Of a stretch of 64,000 nt of DNA, positions 32,929-42,685 are shown one piece after another (position 1 is the first letter of the stretch; each line of letters begins with the position of its first letter). This stretch comes from Demetria terragena DSM 11295 (lineage in GTDB: Bacteria > Actinomycetota > Actinomycetes > Actinomycetales > Dermatophilaceae): positions 2,418,001 through 2,482,000 of the forward strand of contig NZ_AQXW01000004.1 of the NCBI RefSeq assembly GCF_000376825.1. The letters run 5' to 3'. Position numbers and translations under genes: made by a program. The notes beneath the pieces are model-generated. The model worked only from the letters and a program-made list of their open reading frames with translations, was not told where the DNA came from and did no database searches.

Positions 32929-34212
32929 GTGAAAATTCTCGTCATCGGAACCGGCGGGCGCGAGCACGCTATCGTCCGAGCCCTGCTGGCCGATCCTGAC
33001 GTCGACACGGTCATCGCGGCCCCGGGAAACCCGGGAATCGACCTCGTCGCAGACTGTCGAGCGCTGCCTGGCGGAATCCTCGATGGGGTCGGCATCGCCG
33101 ACCTCGCGGAAGAGGTCAGCGCCGACTTGGTCGTCGTCGGACCCGAAGCGCCGCTGGTTGCGGGGGTTGCCGACGTCGTCCGTGAGCGCGGCATCGCCTG
33201 CTTCGGGCCCTCGCAACAGGCTGCGCAACTCGAGGGCTCCAAGGCCTTCGCCAAAGAAGTCATGGCGCAGGCCGATGTTCCCACCGCGCGAGCCTATGTC
33301 TGCGACCACGAAGAACAGTTGCGCGAAGCCCTCGACGCCACGAGCGCGCCCTATGTCGTCAAGGACGATGGACTCGCGGCGGGCAAGGGCGTCGTGGTCA
33401 CCGAGGATCTGGATGAAGCCATCGCGCACGGCGTGGGGTGTTTCGGGGCCGGCGCATCCGTTGTGGTTGAGGAATATCTCAACGGCCCAGAGTTTTCCGT
33501 GTTCTGCCTGACCGACGGTGTGACCGTCGTGCCGTTGACTCCGGCCCAGGACTTCAAGCGGGCACATGACGGGGGTGAAGGGCCGAATACCGGTGGCATG
33601 GGGGCATATTCGCCACTACCGTGGGCGTCCGACGACATTCTTGACGCGGTGGTCGATCGCATCGCGCAGCCGACGATCGACGTGATGCTCAGGCGTGGAA
33701 CGCCGTTCGTTGGCGTCCTCTACGTCGGTCTTGCGCTCACGAGCCAAGGCCCGCGTGTCGTCGAGTTCAATGCTCGTTTCGGGGACCCAGACATCCAGCC
33801 GGTTCTTGCGCGGCTCATGACGCCGCTCGGGTCGCTTCTCCTCGCCGCAGCCAAGGGCGAGCTCGACGAGGTCGAGTCGCTGGCGTGGCGGTCAGAGGCC
33901 GCGGTCTCTGTTGTGCTTGCCGCCCAGGGATACCCGGGTACGCCCCGAAAGGGTGATCCCATCAGCGGTGTGCAGGACGCGGAGTCCGATCACAGTTACG
34001 TCCTGCACGCTGGCACGGCCCGCGATCAGGACGGTGCACTAGTCACCTCTGGCGGCCGGGTGCTCTCCGTCGTTGCGCTTGGCGACGACCTGGGCTCGGC
34101 GCGCGGGCGCGCGTACGATGCTCTTGGCAGGATTGATGTGCCCGACGCGCACTTCCGCACTGACATCGCGCTCGCGGCTCACCGCGGCGAGGTGTCCATT
34201 CCGACTGATTGA
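32929..34212 (+). CDS. purD: Phosphoribosylamine-glycine ligase (GAR synthetase)
   Basis: Second step of de novo purine synthesis: ligates glycine to phosphoribosylamine with ATP. 427 residues, normal length. ATP-grasp features: [11 protein letters not shown] at the N-terminus, [11 protein letters not shown]-like [15 protein letters not shown] near 144, [19 protein letters not shown], and PQDFKR-like [24 protein letters not shown] near 205, ending FNARFGDPD. The GTG at 32929 lies exactly six bases after TACGCT (32917-32922), a leaderless pattern. purC follows after 19 bases, so the two form an operon. Confidence 0.97.
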   Translation: MKILVIGTGGREHAIVRALLADPDVDTVIAAPGNPGIDLVADCRALPGGILDGVGIADLAEEVSADLVVVGPEAPLVAGVADVVRERGIACFGPSQQAAQLEGSKAFAKEVMAQADVPTARAYVCDHEEQLREALDATSAPYVVKDDGLAAGKGVVVTEDLDEAIAHGVGCFGAGASVVVEEYLNGPEFSVFCLTDGVTVVPLTPAQDFKRAHDGGEGPNTGGMGAYSPLPWASDDILDAVVDRIAQPTIDVMLRRGTPFVGVLYVGLALTSQGPRVVEFNARFGDPDIQPVLARLMTPLGSLLLAAAKGELDEVESLAWRSEAAVSVVLAAQGYPGTPRKGDPISGVQDAESDHSYVLHAGTARDQDGALVTSGGRVLSVVALGDDLGSARGRAYDALGRIDVPDAHFRTDIALAAHRGEVSIPTD

Positions 34213-34231
34213 CAGACAGGATCCGGTGTCC

Positions 34232-35128
34232 ATGACCGAACGCCCGCTGGAGTTGCCCGGGTTCGCCCACCTCTATTCGGGGAAGGTCCGAGACCTCTAC
34301 TCCCCGCTGGGGAGCGATGGTCAACCTCGTCAGGACCAGGTGCTGCTGGTCGCCTCAGATCGCTTGTCCGCCTTTGACTTCGTGTTGCAGACGCCAATCC
34401 CGGACAAAGGCGCCGTGCTTACCCAACTGTCGCTGTGGTGGTTCGAGCGTCTCGAGGATCTGATTCCGCACCACGTGGTGTCCACTGAGGTTCCGGACGC
34501 TGTGGCTGGCCGCGCGGTGCTGGTTGAACGACTCGACATGCTGCCGGTCGAATGCGTGGCCCGGGCCTATCTCACCGGCGGGGGCCTGCGCGAATACCAA
34601 ACCGACGGATTGGTCTCTGGCGTACGACTGCCGGACGGGTTGGTGGACGGTTCCCGCCTTCCTGAGCCAGTGTTCACCCCGTCCACCAAGGCGCCCGGCG
34701 GAGAACACGACCAGCCGATGTCCTACGAACAGGTGGTCGCGGAGATTGGCGCCGACCGAGCGGCGGATGTCGCCGACCTCACTCGTCGAATTCTGCAGCG
34801 CGGCAACGACATTGCGGTAGATCGCGGCGTCATCATCGCCGATACTAAGGTCGAGTTCGGGATGCGAGCTGACGGTCATGTAGTCCTCGCCGACGAAGTC
34901 CTGACGCCTGATTCCTCACGTTTCTGGCCTGCCGATCAATGGCAGCCCGGCCGGACGCAGCCCTCCTTCGACAAGGAGTTCGTCCGTGAGTGGTTGACGT
35001 CCTCGGAAAGCGGTTGGGACAAGGCTTCCGGGCAGGAGCCTCCGGCGCTGCCCGAGCACGTGGTCGAGAAGACGCGCGCGAAGTATGTCGAAGCGTACGA
35101 AAGGCTCACCGGTCGCTCGTTCGGCTGA
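34232..35128 (+). CDS. purC: Phosphoribosylaminoimidazole-succinocarboxamide synthase (SAICAR synthetase)
   Basis: Adds aspartate to CAIR. 298 residues. Motifs: YSGKVRDLY near 14, VASDRLSAFDFVL, IPDKGAVLTQLSLWWF, VVERLDMLPVECVARAYLTG, KxxxGEHD as STKAPGGEHDQPMS, and DTKVEFGM with DEVLTPDSSRFW, all SAICAR synthetase signatures. The ATG at 34232 is chosen from the family start and a CAGGATCC box upstream; the open frame further left overlaps purD and is not coding. Followed after 21 bases by a membrane-protein gene. Confidence 0.97.
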   Translation: MTERPLELPGFAHLYSGKVRDLYSPLGSDGQPRQDQVLLVASDRLSAFDFVLQTPIPDKGAVLTQLSLWWFERLEDLIPHHVVSTEVPDAVAGRAVLVERLDMLPVECVARAYLTGGGLREYQTDGLVSGVRLPDGLVDGSRLPEPVFTPSTKAPGGEHDQPMSYEQVVAEIGADRAADVADLTRRILQRGNDIAVDRGVIIADTKVEFGMRADGHVVLADEVLTPDSSRFWPADQWQPGRTQPSFDKEFVREWLTSSESGWDKASGQEPPALPEHVVEKTRAKYVEAYERLTGRSFG

Positions 35129-35149
35129 GCGAGGTGAGGTGGCGACCCG

Positions 35150-35911
35150 GTGACGATCGAGCCCTCCTGGCGGGTGGGTCTCGCGCTGGCGATTCTGCTC
35201 TGCCTCGGATTGCTGGTTCACCGTAGGGCTCATACCGGGCTGGCCCGAGATGCCCTGGTCGCCTCTCTGCGGGCGATCGCGCAGCTGAGTTTCGCCGCGC
35301 TGGTCATCGCCGTGGCGCTGGAGTATTTGTGGAGTTCGCTGCTGGTCATTGCCGTGATGTTCGCGATGGCGGCGGTGACGACCACACGGCGCATTGGCGT
35401 GCCGCTTGGCTCGGCTGGATGGTCGGCATTCGCGCTCGGCTGTGGTCTCTTGCCGGTGTTGGCGGTGCTTCTGATCTCCGGAGCCGTCCCACTCAAGGGG
35501 ATCGCGTTGATCCCGGTCACTGGCATCTTGCTCGGCAACACGATGACTGCGCACACACTGTTCGGCCGCCGTGCGTTCGCGGCACTGACCGAAGAACGCG
35601 GTGCCTATGAGGCCATGCTGGCGTTGGGTATGCCGCCCGACGCCGCGGTGACTGAGGTGATCCACAGATACCTGCCGGAAGGACTGGTTGCCGGGCTCGA
35701 TCAGATTCGCACGGCCGGGGTTGTCACCCTTCCGGGTGCTTTCATCGGAGTGATGTTGGGTGGAGGTAGTCCGGTCCAAGCGGCGACCGCACAGGTCCTG
35801 GTGTTGCTGGGGTTGCAGCTTGCTCAGTCTGTTGCAGTCGTCGCACAGGCCAGATTGATCGCGTCCCGCCGCGTGCTGACTGCGCGCCTGCGCGCAGACC
35901 TGGCAACGTAA
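35150..35911 (+). CDS. FetB/YbbM-family ABC-type permease (orphan)
   Basis: 253 residues, seven hydrophobic segments. The blocks SLRAIAQLSFAALVIA near the N-terminus, TTTRRIGVPLG, PVTGILLGNTMTAHTLFGRRAF and IRTAGVVTLPGAFIGVMLGGGSPVQAATAQ are characteristic of the UPF0014/FetB family; in E. coli FetB with ATPase FetA exports iron. No ATPase gene is next to it. GTG at 35150 is preceded by GAGGTGAGGTGG. It follows purC closely, so it may be carried on the purine transcript without being functionally related. Confidence 0.85.
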   Translation: MTIEPSWRVGLALAILLCLGLLVHRRAHTGLARDALVASLRAIAQLSFAALVIAVALEYLWSSLLVIAVMFAMAAVTTTRRIGVPLGSAGWSAFALGCGLLPVLAVLLISGAVPLKGIALIPVTGILLGNTMTAHTLFGRRAFAALTEERGAYEAMLALGMPPDAAVTEVIHRYLPEGLVAGLDQIRTAGVVTLPGAFIGVMLGGGSPVQAATAQVLVLLGLQLAQSVAVVAQARLIASRRVLTARLRADLAT

Positions 35912-35974
35912 TTCGCGCTGACCATAGCCGAACTCGGGAGCGTGTGACCGAGACCCGGTGGCTAGGCTGGTGGG

Positions 35975-38900
35975 TCAGCCCAACCAAACCCGAGTGTTGC
36001 GGAACATGCGCAGCCACGGGCTCTCTTGCTCCACCGGGCCGTCGGTCCAGGACAGTTGCGCATTGCGCTGCACACGCTCCGGGTGCGGCATCATCGCGGT
36101 GAACCGACCGTCTGCGGTGGTCACTGCGGTGAGTCCGTCCGGTGAACCGTTGGGATTGGCTGGATATGTCGATGCGGCCTTGCCGGCCGTATCGACGAAG
36201 CGCATTGAGCGATGGACCGTGGCCAGGTCGCCCTGCTCCGAAAAATCGGCGTAACCCTCGCCGTGCGCGACCGCAATGGGGAGAAGACTTCCGGCCATGT
36301 CCGAGAAGAAGACGGATGGGCTACGAAGCACCTCGACGAGGGACAGACGCGCTTCGTACTGCTCGGACTGGTTGCGCGTGAACCGTGGCCAGGCCTCGGC
36401 GCCCGGAATCATCGTCGCCAGGGCACCAAACATCTGGCACCCGTTGCAGATGCCAAGGCCGAACGTGCTTGGCCTGCCGAAGAACTCGGCGAATTGGTCG
36501 GTCAGGCGTGAGTCGAACTGCACCGACCGCGCCCAGCCTTCGCCGGCGCCCAAGGTATCGCCATACGAAAACCCTCCTGCTGCAACCAATCCCGCGAAAT
36601 CGGCCAAGGACGTTCGCCCTGATTGCAGGTCGGTCATGTGCACGTCGTAGGAGTCGAAGCCTGCCTGGTGGAAGGCCCAGGCCGTCTCAATGTGGGAGTT
36701 GACGCCCTGCTCGCGCAGGATGGCGACGCGAGGGCGGACCATCCCGCTCAGATATGGCGCAGCAATGTCGTCGGTCGGGTCAAATGTCGGACGTACCGTC
36801 AACACGGGCCGTTCGGCCCCTACGGCAGCATGCTCCTCATCTGCCGTTTCCGGATTGTCGCGCAGACGGCTAATGCGCCAGGAGACGTCGTCCCATGCCT
36901 GCGCGAGGTCAACGACAGATTCGTCGATAGTCTGCTGGCCCGCGATGTCGACCGTGACGCGCCGCTCAACGCTTGGGCGGCCTACGACACGCGAGACCTC
37001 ACCGAGGCCGGCAGACGACAGAACCGACAGGACGCCCTCGACCCGGCTGGCCGGGATCTCGAGCACAACGCCTAACTCTTCGCTGAAGAGGTCTGCAACT
37101 GAGGCACATTCGATCGCCGCACCACAGCCGCCGGCAAAGGCCATCTCGCACACCGCAGCCCACAGGCCACCGTCGGAACGATCGTGAAAAGCTCTCAAGA
37201 TCCCGCGGTCGCGCAGCCGGTTCACTGCTGACACCATCGCGACCAGGCGCGTCGGATCATCCAGATCGGGGACCGAGCCACCGAAGCTATCGAGGGTCTG
37301 AGCGAATATCGACCCGCCCAGCCGGTTGGCTCCCGCGCCCAGGTCGATCAGCACCAGAGCGGTGTCGTCATGCGGGTGAAGCTGTGGGGTGCTCGTGCGG
37401 CGCACATCAGGTAGCGAGGCGAACGCCGTGACCACCAACGAGACTGGCGAAATGACTTCGCGTTCCTCACGATCCGACGTCCACCGGGTGCGCATCGACA
37501 GTGAGTCCTTGCCGACAGGGACACTCACGCCGAGGGCTGGACAGAGTTCCATTGCGACGGCTTGCACGGTGTCGAACAGCGCTGCGTCCTCGCCTTCCTC
37601 ACCACATGCCGCCATCCAGTTACAGGACAGCTTGACTCCGGACAGCGTAATCGGCGCCGCGAGCAGGTTGGTGATCGCTTCGCCTACGGCCATGCGTCCC
37701 GATGCGGGTGCATCGATCGCGGCAATCGGCATCCGTTCACCTGAGGACATGGCCTGCCCGGCAAGGCCATCCAGGTCCGAAAGGGTGACGGCGACATCCG
37801 CCACCGGGACCTGCCATGGGCCGACCATCTGGTCGCGGTGGGTGAGTCCGCCGACCGTACGATCGGCGATCGTCACCAAGAACCGTTTGCTGGCCACCGT
37901 GGGGTGACGTAGCACTGCGTAGGCCGCCTCGCGGATGTCGACCTGGTCGGTGTCGAACAGCTCCGCGGAGCGCTCAACGCGGGTGACGTCGCGCGTCATC
38001 CGAGGAGGCTTGCCAAGCAACACCTCCATCGGCATATCGACGGCCTGCGTCTCATCCGAAAGCTCTTCGCCAAGGGAAAGGTGGCCGTCGGCCTTGGCGA
38101 CGCCGACGACGTTGAAGGGGCACCGCTCCCGGTCCGCTAGTGCAGCAAAGGAATCCAGCGAATGCGGTGCGATAGCCAACACGTAGCGTTCCTGGCTCTC
38201 GTTGCACCAGATCTCCTTGGGTGCCAGCCCCGACTCCTCCAACGGCACTCGCGAAAGGTCGAAGGCGGCACCGAGACCGGCATCATCAACCAACTCGGGA
38301 AAGGCGTTGGAAAGACCACCCGCACCAACGTCATGGATCGCCAAGACTGGGTTAGCGGCGCCAAGACTCCAGCAGTGGTTGATCAACTCCTGCGCGCGGC
38401 GTTCCATTTCGGGGTTGCCACGCTGGACCGAGTCGAAGTCGAGTTCAGCGGCGTTAGCACCCGACGCCATGGACGAGGCGGCGCTGCCGCCCATACCGAT
38501 GCGCATGCCCGGGCCACCGATCTGCACCAGCAGTGTCCCGTCGGGAAAGAGCACCTTCTCCGTCTGGCTGGCGTCGATGCTGCCAACGCCGCCCGCGCTC
38601 ATGATTGGCTTGTGGTAACCCCGGCGCACGCCGTCGACGGTTTGCTCATAGACGCGGAAGAACCCACCGAGACCGGGGCGTCCGAACTCGTTGTTGAAGG
38701 CCGCCGCGCCGATCGGCCCATCAACCATGATCTCCAACGGGGAGGCGATGTGATCGGGGCGGCCGTACTGTTCCTGCTCCCAAGGTTCTTGAGTATCAGG
38801 CAGATTCAGGTTCGAGACCACGAACCCCGTCAGGCCAGCCTTTGGCTGAGAGCCTCGCCCGGTCGCCCCCTCGTCACGAATCTCGCCACCGGCACCGGTG

Positions 38901-39853
38901 GCAGCGCCGGGGAATGGGCTGATCGCCGTCGGGTGGTTGTGAGTCTCGACCTTCATCAGCACGTGCGCATCAGTGCGGCGAGGCACGTAGCGGTTTGGGC
39001 CGTCGGGCGACTCGGGCAGGAAGCGGGTGATCGGACCACCTGCCATGATCGAGGCGTTGTCCTTGTAGGCCACGATGGTGCCTTCGCCCGCGACCTTTTC
39101 CGTATGCCGGATCATCCCGAACAGGCTGGAAGTCTGGGCCTCTCCGTCGATGACGAAGTCCGCATTGAAGATCTTGTGCCGGCAATGCTCAGAGTTGGCC
39201 TGAGCAAACATCATGAGTTCGACGTCTGTCGGATTGCGTTGCAGCGACGAGAAATTCGCGGCGAGATAGTCGATTTCATCGTCTGAGAGAGCGAGTCCAA
39301 ACTCAGCGTTGGCCGACACCAAAGCACCGCGACCTTCGCCCAAGAGGTCGACGTACGCCATGGGCTCAGGTTCGCGCGTGTCAAAGAGGTGACGAGCATC
39401 ATCCGGCGAGGGCAGCACAGATTCGGTCATCCGGTCGTGCAATAGGCCCGCGACGGCAGCGGTCTCTTCGGTCGTCAGCGGTGCGTCGTCAGGATGCGCG
39501 ACGGTGTACTCCGTCACTCGCTCGACACGATGTAGGTCCACCCCGCAGTTGCGCAGGATGTCGGTCGCCTTGGAAGCCCAAGGCGAGATCGTGCCCAACC
39601 GTGGTCCCACCACGACGGAGGTGCCTTGCGGCATGCGCGCTGCTGGCGGGCCGTAGGTCAACAACCGCCGAATGCGCTCGTCCGCAGCGCCATCCAGCGA
39701 GGTTTCCGTCGCCACCCAGTGGACATAGCGTGCGGTGACGTCAGTGATCTGCGGTGCGACGGTCTGAATCCGCGCCAGAAGTGCTCGGACGCGGAACGCG
39801 GACAACGCGGAGCCGCCCAAATGAGCGGTCAGCACGAGAGCGTGCGATGGCAT
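35975..39853 (-). CDS. purL: Phosphoribosylformylglycinamidine synthase, single-chain large form
   Basis: Makes FGAM from FGAR, glutamine and ATP. 1292 residues combining an N-terminal PurS-like domain, two ATPase half-domains ([13 protein letters not shown] near 213, [32 protein letters not shown] near 290) and a C-terminal class I glutaminase domain with the nucleophile in [12 protein letters not shown] and the His-Glu in MMPHPERV. This is the gamma-proteobacterial/eukaryotic architecture; most actinobacteria use separate PurS, PurQ and small PurL. No purS or purQ occurs nearby, consistent with this replacement. Convergent with the FetB-like gene. ATG at 39853 preceded by CGGAG. Confidence 0.96.
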   Translation of the reverse strand: MPSHALVLTAHLGGSALSAFRVRALLARIQTVAPQITDVTARYVHWVATETSLDGAADERIRRLLTYGPPAARMPQGTSVVVGPRLGTISPWASKATDILRNCGVDLHRVERVTEYTVAHPDDAPLTTEETAAVAGLLHDRMTESVLPSPDDARHLFDTREPEPMAYVDLLGEGRGALVSANAEFGLALSDDEIDYLAANFSSLQRNPTDVELMMFAQANSEHCRHKIFNADFVIDGEAQTSSLFGMIRHTEKVAGEGTIVAYKDNASIMAGGPITRFLPESPDGPNRYVPRRTDAHVLMKVETHNHPTAISPFPGAATGAGGEIRDEGATGRGSQPKAGLTGFVVSNLNLPDTQEPWEQEQYGRPDHIASPLEIMVDGPIGAAAFNNEFGRPGLGGFFRVYEQTVDGVRRGYHKPIMSAGGVGSIDASQTEKVLFPDGTLLVQIGGPGMRIGMGGSAASSMASGANAAELDFDSVQRGNPEMERRAQELINHCWSLGAANPVLAIHDVGAGGLSNAFPELVDDAGLGAAFDLSRVPLEESGLAPKEIWCNESQERYVLAIAPHSLDSFAALADRERCPFNVVGVAKADGHLSLGEELSDETQAVDMPMEVLLGKPPRMTRDVTRVERSAELFDTDQVDIREAAYAVLRHPTVASKRFLVTIADRTVGGLTHRDQMVGPWQVPVADVAVTLSDLDGLAGQAMSSGERMPIAAIDAPASGRMAVGEAITNLLAAPITLSGVKLSCNWMAACGEEGEDAALFDTVQAVAMELCPALGVSVPVGKDSLSMRTRWTSDREEREVISPVSLVVTAFASLPDVRRTSTPQLHPHDDTALVLIDLGAGANRLGGSIFAQTLDSFGGSVPDLDDPTRLVAMVSAVNRLRDRGILRAFHDRSDGGLWAAVCEMAFAGGCGAAIECASVADLFSEELGVVLEIPASRVEGVLSVLSSAGLGEVSRVVGRPSVERRVTVDIAGQQTIDESVVDLAQAWDDVSWRISRLRDNPETADEEHAAVGAERPVLTVRPTFDPTDDIAAPYLSGMVRPRVAILREQGVNSHIETAWAFHQAGFDSYDVHMTDLQSGRTSLADFAGLVAAGGFSYGDTLGAGEGWARSVQFDSRLTDQFAEFFGRPSTFGLGICNGCQMFGALATMIPGAEAWPRFTRNQSEQYEARLSLVEVLRSPSVFFSDMAGSLLPIAVAHGEGYADFSEQGDLATVHRSMRFVDTAGKAASTYPANPNGSPDGLTAVTTADGRFTAMMPHPERVQRNAQLSWTDGPVEQESPWLRMFRNTRVWLG

Positions 39854-39920
39854 GCAGTGGACTCCGAGGGAGGCGGTGAGTAGGGCGTGTCCAGGATACC
39901 GAGGCTGGGCGGGCCTGCGC

Positions 39921-40721
39921 TCAGCGCAGCCGCCAGCGCCCGGGGTCTGGCGGAACCGGGCTGGGGTCGCCGATCTCGTCGAAGGGTCGGGCCGTGCGAG
40001 TCAACGCGGCAAGCGCGTCAGCGCCTCGCACGCCGGTGGGTATCGCCGCACTGGCCGCCCGGCGACGGAGCTCGCGCTCGTCCAAGGGCTGCCTGCTGGC
40101 GAGCAGCACCAGGTTGCCGTAGCGCTTGCCCTTCAGCACTTCATGCGTTGAGATCAGCGCGGTGTGCGGCAGCGACTGGCGCACGGTAGCCGCAACGCGC
40201 GCAAGGTGGTGGAGCCCGGGCTCATCGGCAAGGTTCAGCAGGAGCAAGCCGCTGCCCAGAACGCGGGCATAGTCAGCACATGCCCGTGATCCCACGAGGT
40301 CTCCTGGGACCTGACCGCCGTCATAGGCGTCCACCACGATGGCTTCAGCACTATCGTCTTTAAGCCCGCTGATCCCGCCCGCGCCATCGATGGCGCGAAC
40401 CCTGATGCGATGGCCCCTAGGCAGCGGCAGTTCGCGGCGGATTCGCTCGGTCAACGCGGCATCTGGTTCGAGCACGATCTGTGGTGAGCCGGGGCGGGTG
40501 TGATGGACGTATCGGGCAAGAGTGAGCCCCGCGCCGCCGATGTGAGTGACGCCAATTCGTCCTGGCGGCAACAGGTCTAAGCCGATCGCGAGATGTTGGA
40601 CGTACTCGAACACCAACAACTCGGGGTCCTCGAGATCGACGTACGACTGTGGGTGACCGTCGCGGAGCACCGTCGCGCCGCCACGCTCGTCCACGCGTAT
40701 CTCGATCTGGTCGCTCGGCAT
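39921..40721 (-). CDS. Spermidine-synthase-like (polyamine aminopropyltransferase fold) protein
   Basis: 266 residues. Methyltransferase-like Rossmann fold: [20 protein letters not shown], the nucleotide-binding [21 protein letters not shown], acidic residue in [10 protein letters not shown], and [18 protein letters not shown] at the position of the catalytic D-x-x-D/E segment of spermidine synthases. Short actinobacterial members of this type often lack a demonstrated polyamine activity. ATG at 40721 is preferred; a frame to 40778 overlaps the neighbour. The stop of the upstream lyase gene lies 10 bases away, so they probably form an operon. Confidence 0.8.
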   Translation of the reverse strand: MPSDQIEIRVDERGGATVLRDGHPQSYVDLEDPELLVFEYVQHLAIGLDLLPPGRIGVTHIGGAGLTLARYVHHTRPGSPQIVLEPDAALTERIRRELPLPRGHRIRVRAIDGAGGISGLKDDSAEAIVVDAYDGGQVPGDLVGSRACADYARVLGSGLLLLNLADEPGLHHLARVAATVRQSLPHTALISTHEVLKGKRYGNLVLLASRQPLDERELRRRAASAAIPTGVRGADALAALTRTARPFDEIGDPSPVPPDPGRWRLR

Positions 40722-40731
40722 CGCTTCGAGG

Positions 40732-42186
40732 TTACTCGGGCGCCCGCGGTGCAGGCGGTGCTGGCTCCTGCACATCAAGCGGTGCGAGGTTCAGGAGTCG
40801 CTCGGCGGCGCGTACCTCGTTGGTCAATGGCCGGTCGGCAAGCGATGCCAGGAGGGGCGTGCCTCGCAGGTAACCGGCGAGTGGGGTGTCAGCGGGGATC
40901 TTGTCCGGACCCGTGGTGACCGCACGGTGCGCGGCGAGCAGCTCGCAGGCCAGGACGGTCCGCGCTTCGTTGGTGGCTGCCACGGCCTGCTCTACTGCCG
41001 TCGAGGCGAAACTCGCATGTTCCTCAGCGCCGCGGGAAACCACCGTGAGTCCCAAACTGGCGGGGGATGCCTGCCCGCGCAAGCGGGAGAGCGCAGCAGC
41101 GGCGACGTACTCCAAGACCATCACACCGCTGCTTCCCGGTTCGCTGTCGGAGAGGAAAGGCTCGGCTCCCGACATCGTCGGATCGCACATGCTGCTCAGC
41201 CGCAACAGCGACAGTTGAGCTGCCCCGGCCAGCGCTATCGCGACCTGGTCAGCGGCAAGCGAGAGTACGTGCGCGTGGAAGTTGCCATGGTGGAATATCT
41301 CTCCGGTCGCCGCGTCATAGAGCGGGTTCTCCGGAGTGGAATTGATCTCGGTCTCCACGACCGTCCGCAGGTGATCGACCGTAGACCGCAGTGGCGCGAC
41401 GACCTGCGGCATGGTCCGCAAACCGAAGGAGTCCTGGACGCGAGCAGAGGTGACATTGACACCCTCCAGGGCGGCGCGTACCGCCGAGGCGACGTCGTGC
41501 TGGCCCGCGTGTGGGCGGGCATCCTGGACTTGCGGTGCGTAGGCCTCGCGGTTGCCGTTCAGGGCGACAAGCGAGGCGGCGGTGACGAAGGCATAGTGAT
41601 CGAGCCAGCGGTCGAGGGCGACTACGGCGAACGCTGCCTGGGCCAGCGTGAGTGCGTTGCTGGAGATGAATGGGAGTGCGTCTCCGCCCAAGGGATGCCA
41701 TTGCTGCTGTGTCCGGCCGCTCTGTCGGGGGCTTTCGCCGGTGAGCGCGAGGCCGGCTTCGGCGAGCGCGCTGAGGTCGCCGGTCCCGATGGAGCCGTAC
41801 GCGTGTACCCGCGGCAGGTCGCCTTGATGGAGGCATTCGGTGATGGCGCGTGCGGCGGCCGCGCCGAGCCCGGAGCCGCCGCCTGTCATCTGTTGGCGAC
41901 GGACGAGCAACATGGCGCGCACGATGTGCGCGGGGAGTTCGAGACCGGAAGCGGACGCGTGACTGCGCAACAGCCGCATGTCCTGGTCGCGGCGCCGCTC
42001 GGGATAGATCGTCACCGACCTGTTGGCGCCGACGCCTGTGGTGCGGCCATAGACGGCGCGCTGCTCTGCGATGGCGTTGACGGCGTCCCTGGAGTCGTCC
42101 ATGCGCTGGATCGCTTCCGGGTCGAGATCGGGAGTGATCGCCTCCCACGACTGGTGGATGAGATCTTCGATGGTCAGGCGGGTCAC
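40732..42186 (-). CDS. HAL/PAL-family aromatic amino-acid lyase homologue with altered MIO triad
   Basis: 484 residues. Family hallmarks: VYGRTTGVG near 45-53 (HAL YGINTGFG), INSTPENPLYD, GNFHAHVLSLAADQ, and SRGAEEHASF near the C-terminal third. The segment that normally reads GSVGASGDLAPLAH, whose Ala-Ser-Gly cyclises to the MIO electrophile, reads GSIGTGDLSALAEAG at 131-145: one residue shorter and with Thr in place of Ser. So the lyase chemistry is uncertain; the enzyme may use Gly-Thr-Gly in the same way, or have another activity. GTG at 42186 has AAGGAGG seven bases upstream; a longer frame to 42276 lacks such support. Upstream partner of the spermidine-synthase-like gene. Confidence 0.85.
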   Translation of the reverse strand: MTRLTIEDLIHQSWEAITPDLDPEAIQRMDDSRDAVNAIAEQRAVYGRTTGVGANRSVTIYPERRRDQDMRLLRSHASASGLELPAHIVRAMLLVRRQQMTGGGSGLGAAAARAITECLHQGDLPRVHAYGSIGTGDLSALAEAGLALTGESPRQSGRTQQQWHPLGGDALPFISSNALTLAQAAFAVVALDRWLDHYAFVTAASLVALNGNREAYAPQVQDARPHAGQHDVASAVRAALEGVNVTSARVQDSFGLRTMPQVVAPLRSTVDHLRTVVETEINSTPENPLYDAATGEIFHHGNFHAHVLSLAADQVAIALAGAAQLSLLRLSSMCDPTMSGAEPFLSDSEPGSSGVMVLEYVAAAALSRLRGQASPASLGLTVVSRGAEEHASFASTAVEQAVAATNEARTVLACELLAAHRAVTTGPDKIPADTPLAGYLRGTPLLASLADRPLTNEVRAAERLLNLAPLDVQEPAPPAPRAPE

Positions 42187-42211
42187 CAAGCCTCCTTGAG
42201 CGTGGCCGGAC

Positions 42212-42233
42212 GGTCTGATCCGAACGTTAGACC
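42212..42233. promoter_or_regulatory. Candidate operator between divergent lyase and sterol-carrier-family genes
   Basis: GGTCTGA and TTAGACC (six of seven positions inverted) separated by eight bases, in the 107-base divergent gap. Placement fits a shared regulator, but this is a short pattern that could be chance. Confidence 0.3.
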
Positions 42234-42293
42234 TGGTTTCTTTCGAGAGGTACCGGCGCGCACGCGGGGACGCCACCGCGCGATGATGTGCCT

Positions 42294-42665
42294 ATGCCAG
42301 CGCGTCGACGCATTGATCCCGCCCAAGGGCGAGCGGCGGTCGTGGCGTGGCATACCGATCCGGCTGTGGTTGACCGCGCAACGATCGCGACGGCGGTTCG
42401 CTACACCCTGGAGGAACTCGGTCAGTTGGCTCCGGGGCGTTCGGTGGAGGTTCGGGTGCCGCCGTTTGGGGCCGTGCAGGTCATTGAGGGTCCCCGGCAT
42501 ACGCGCGGAACACCCACGAATGTGGTGGAAATGGAGCCGGCGACCTGGCTGCTACTGGCGACTGGGTCGATGGCGTGGGCGGCTGCCGAGGAGAGCGGTG
42601 CGGTACGCGCATCAGGGCAACGTGCCGACCTTGCCGGTTATCTGCCGTTAGTGCCGTTGTCGTAG
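42294..42665 (+). CDS. Sterol-carrier-family protein (maleylpyruvate-isomerase-type C-terminal domain)
   Basis: 123 residues. Features of the small actinobacterial SCP-type family: RIDPAQGRAAVVAWHTDP at the N-terminus, RYTLEELGQLAPGRSVEVRVPPFGAVQVIEGPRHTRGTPTNVVEMEPATWLLLATG, and AVRASGQRADLAGYLPLVPL at the C-terminus. Probably binds a hydrophobic ligand or pairs with a thiol; no proven function. ATG at 42294 or GTG at 42288. The LLM oxidoreductase begins 20 bases after its stop. In actinobacteria this protein is regularly encoded near purine genes (my recollection), as here. Confidence 0.75.
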   Translation: MPARRRIDPAQGRAAVVAWHTDPAVVDRATIATAVRYTLEELGQLAPGRSVEVRVPPFGAVQVIEGPRHTRGTPTNVVEMEPATWLLLATGSMAWAAAEESGAVRASGQRADLAGYLPLVPLS

Positions 42666-42685
42666 CGCGACCCTAGGATCGCGGC

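Noticed and set aside
38162-39286. 374-codon plus-strand frame
   Set aside because: Antisense to purL within its most conserved domain.
40927-42651. 574-codon plus-strand open frame
   Set aside because: Antisense to the HAL-family lyase and running through the real SCP-family gene in another frame; no domain match.
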